Assembly (NCBI GenBank): GCA_032433765.1
Contig: JAVIAB010000049.1
Coordinates: forward strand, 20,877,779 to 20,941,778
Source of the DNA: Megaustenia siamemsis
Lineage: Eukaryota > Mollusca > Gastropoda > Stylommatophora > Ariophantidae
Direction of reading: 5' to 3'
Length of the DNA stretch: 64,000 nucleotides
Both the position numbers and the translations under genes were made by a program. The notes beneath the pieces are model-generated. The model saw nothing but the letters and a program-made list of their open reading frames with translations. It did not search any database and had not been told where the DNA came from. Positions 63,305 through 64,000 of the stretch are shown here, one piece after another. The first letter of the stretch is position 1, and every line of letters starts with the position of its first letter.

Positions 63305-63628
63305 TAGCCTGATTAGGTCTTTCAGTACGGAAATTATTTTTACCAGTTTAGCGGTAGAGATTTCAGAGACAACATTTGTCATGTTTTTAAATATTAAACT
63401 ACATGTTTATATTTATCTAACCCTAAACATATTATATTTCCATTTTTAGATAATTAAAATAGTAATTATATTTCGCCAATACCCAGGTGATACAAGACAT
63501 AAAAAAGAAGAATATGATTTTATGACAGTTTACACTAATCAAATTGAGAGTGACGCACTGTGCGGCTAAACGTACGTGACCGAAATCGGCATGGCGCATG
63601 GTGCGTCGAGACGTGCGGGGAGGGTTAA
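63305..63628 (+). mobile_element. piggyBac-like MITE copy 3
   Basis: Left end eroded (ggtctttcagtacgg against ccctttccgtacgg); body gcggtagagatttcagagac, ttagataattaaaatag, gagtgacgcactgtgcggct; right end cgtgcggggagggttaa with the TTAA target (63625-63628). Confidence 0.65.
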
Positions 63629-63774
63629 GTTAGTGAGGACAGAAGAGGCAAGGCAGTTCTGAGCCAGAAATCTTACCGCCACAGTTGCTTGGTTCATATC
63701 AAAGTGACATTTTCGTTCTAACCTTACAATTGTACACATTTTATGGGTGGAAAATGTCCGAAGCCTATTACATT

Positions 63775-64000
63775 CCGGGGATCCGCGATAGCACAGTGGT
63801 TAGTGAAATGGACTACAAAGGACAAGGGGTAGGGTTCGATCCCAACCGACGGCTTCCGGGTTCACCCAGCCTTAAATGGGTACCGGATTTTTTTCTGGGA
63901 AAGTAAAGCAGCACGGGCGTAATACCGACCGCATTACCCCAAAAATCATGTTCTGAAGGTCTGTAAAATATAGGATCACTAACACATATTTCCCTATACG
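63775..64000 (+). mobile_element. SINE-2 copy 10, runs off the window
   Basis: Head ggggatccgcgatagcacag (A box tagcacagtggttag), B box gggttcgatccca, body through ttccctatacg at the edge. About 30 bp of the 3' end is missing because the window stops. Confidence 0.92.

Overview
This is a metazoan genomic window made almost entirely of transposable-element remnants and tandem repeats. I see no convincing host protein gene, rRNA or functional tRNA. The style (tRNA-headed SINEs, many 5'-truncated LINEs ending in short microsatellites rather than poly(A), large minisatellites) fits a lophotrochozoan such as a mollusc. That placement is an inference; no host gene anchors it. Family names below are working labels of mine, not database names.

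Dispersed families: LINE-A, -B, -C, -D, -E, -F are recurring non-LTR retrotransposons known mostly from their 3' ends (end of the reverse transcriptase ORF). LINE-G, -J, -K, -L, -M, -N occur once or twice. LINE-I is an I-type element with an RNase H domain. SINE-1, SINE-2 and SINE-3 have tRNA-like heads with A and B boxes. REP-1, REP-2 and REP-3 are unclassified dispersed repeats. There is also a piggyBac-like TTAA MITE (three copies) and a family resembling a Penelope-like or LINE terminal region (PLE-like).

Layout: 0-5 kb holds LINE-B, SINE-2, REP-1, CT-rich repeats, LINE-F and a 1.6-kb 27-bp array. 6-7.8 kb is a LINE-J reverse transcriptase running into a 22-bp array. 8-13 kb is a patchwork including LINE-D with a 38-bp array. 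13.4-15.05 kb is LINE-I inserted in LINE-J with a 13-bp target-site duplication (TSD). 15.2-16.7 kb is LINE-B split by SINE-1 plus REP-1. 18.2-19.3 kb is a 36/33-bp array. 19.8-21.35 kb is SINE-2 split by the best LINE-D copy. 22-30 kb holds LINE-E/C/A fragments, a 60-bp array, SINE-3 with a 15-bp array, a MITE, and LINE-F split by REP-1/REP-2. 31.3-32.5 kb is a 14/28-bp satellite. 35.4-37.4 kb is a 69-bp array inside LINE-F. 38.7-43 kb holds LINE-C/A/D and SINEs. 44.5-45.8 kb is a 47-bp array. 46-53.5 kb is a LINE/SINE patchwork. 54.1-55.9 kb is a 67-bp array inside a LINE-E relative. 59.4-61.85 kb is LINE-D with a 2.1-kb 38-bp array. 62-64 kb holds REP-2, a 38-bp array, a MITE and a SINE-2 running off the edge.

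The main pattern is that at least six tandem arrays were born inside the 3' coding part of LINE copies (10.5, 22.8, 35.4, 38.7, 54.1 and 59.7 kb), and three more grew from dispersed repeats (SINE-3, REP-1, REP-2). Three of the LINE-derived arrays lie between apparent target-site duplications, so each arose in, or travelled with, a single retrotransposon insertion. Many insertions are nested with readable TSDs of about 9-14 bp, so the insertion order can be partly reconstructed.
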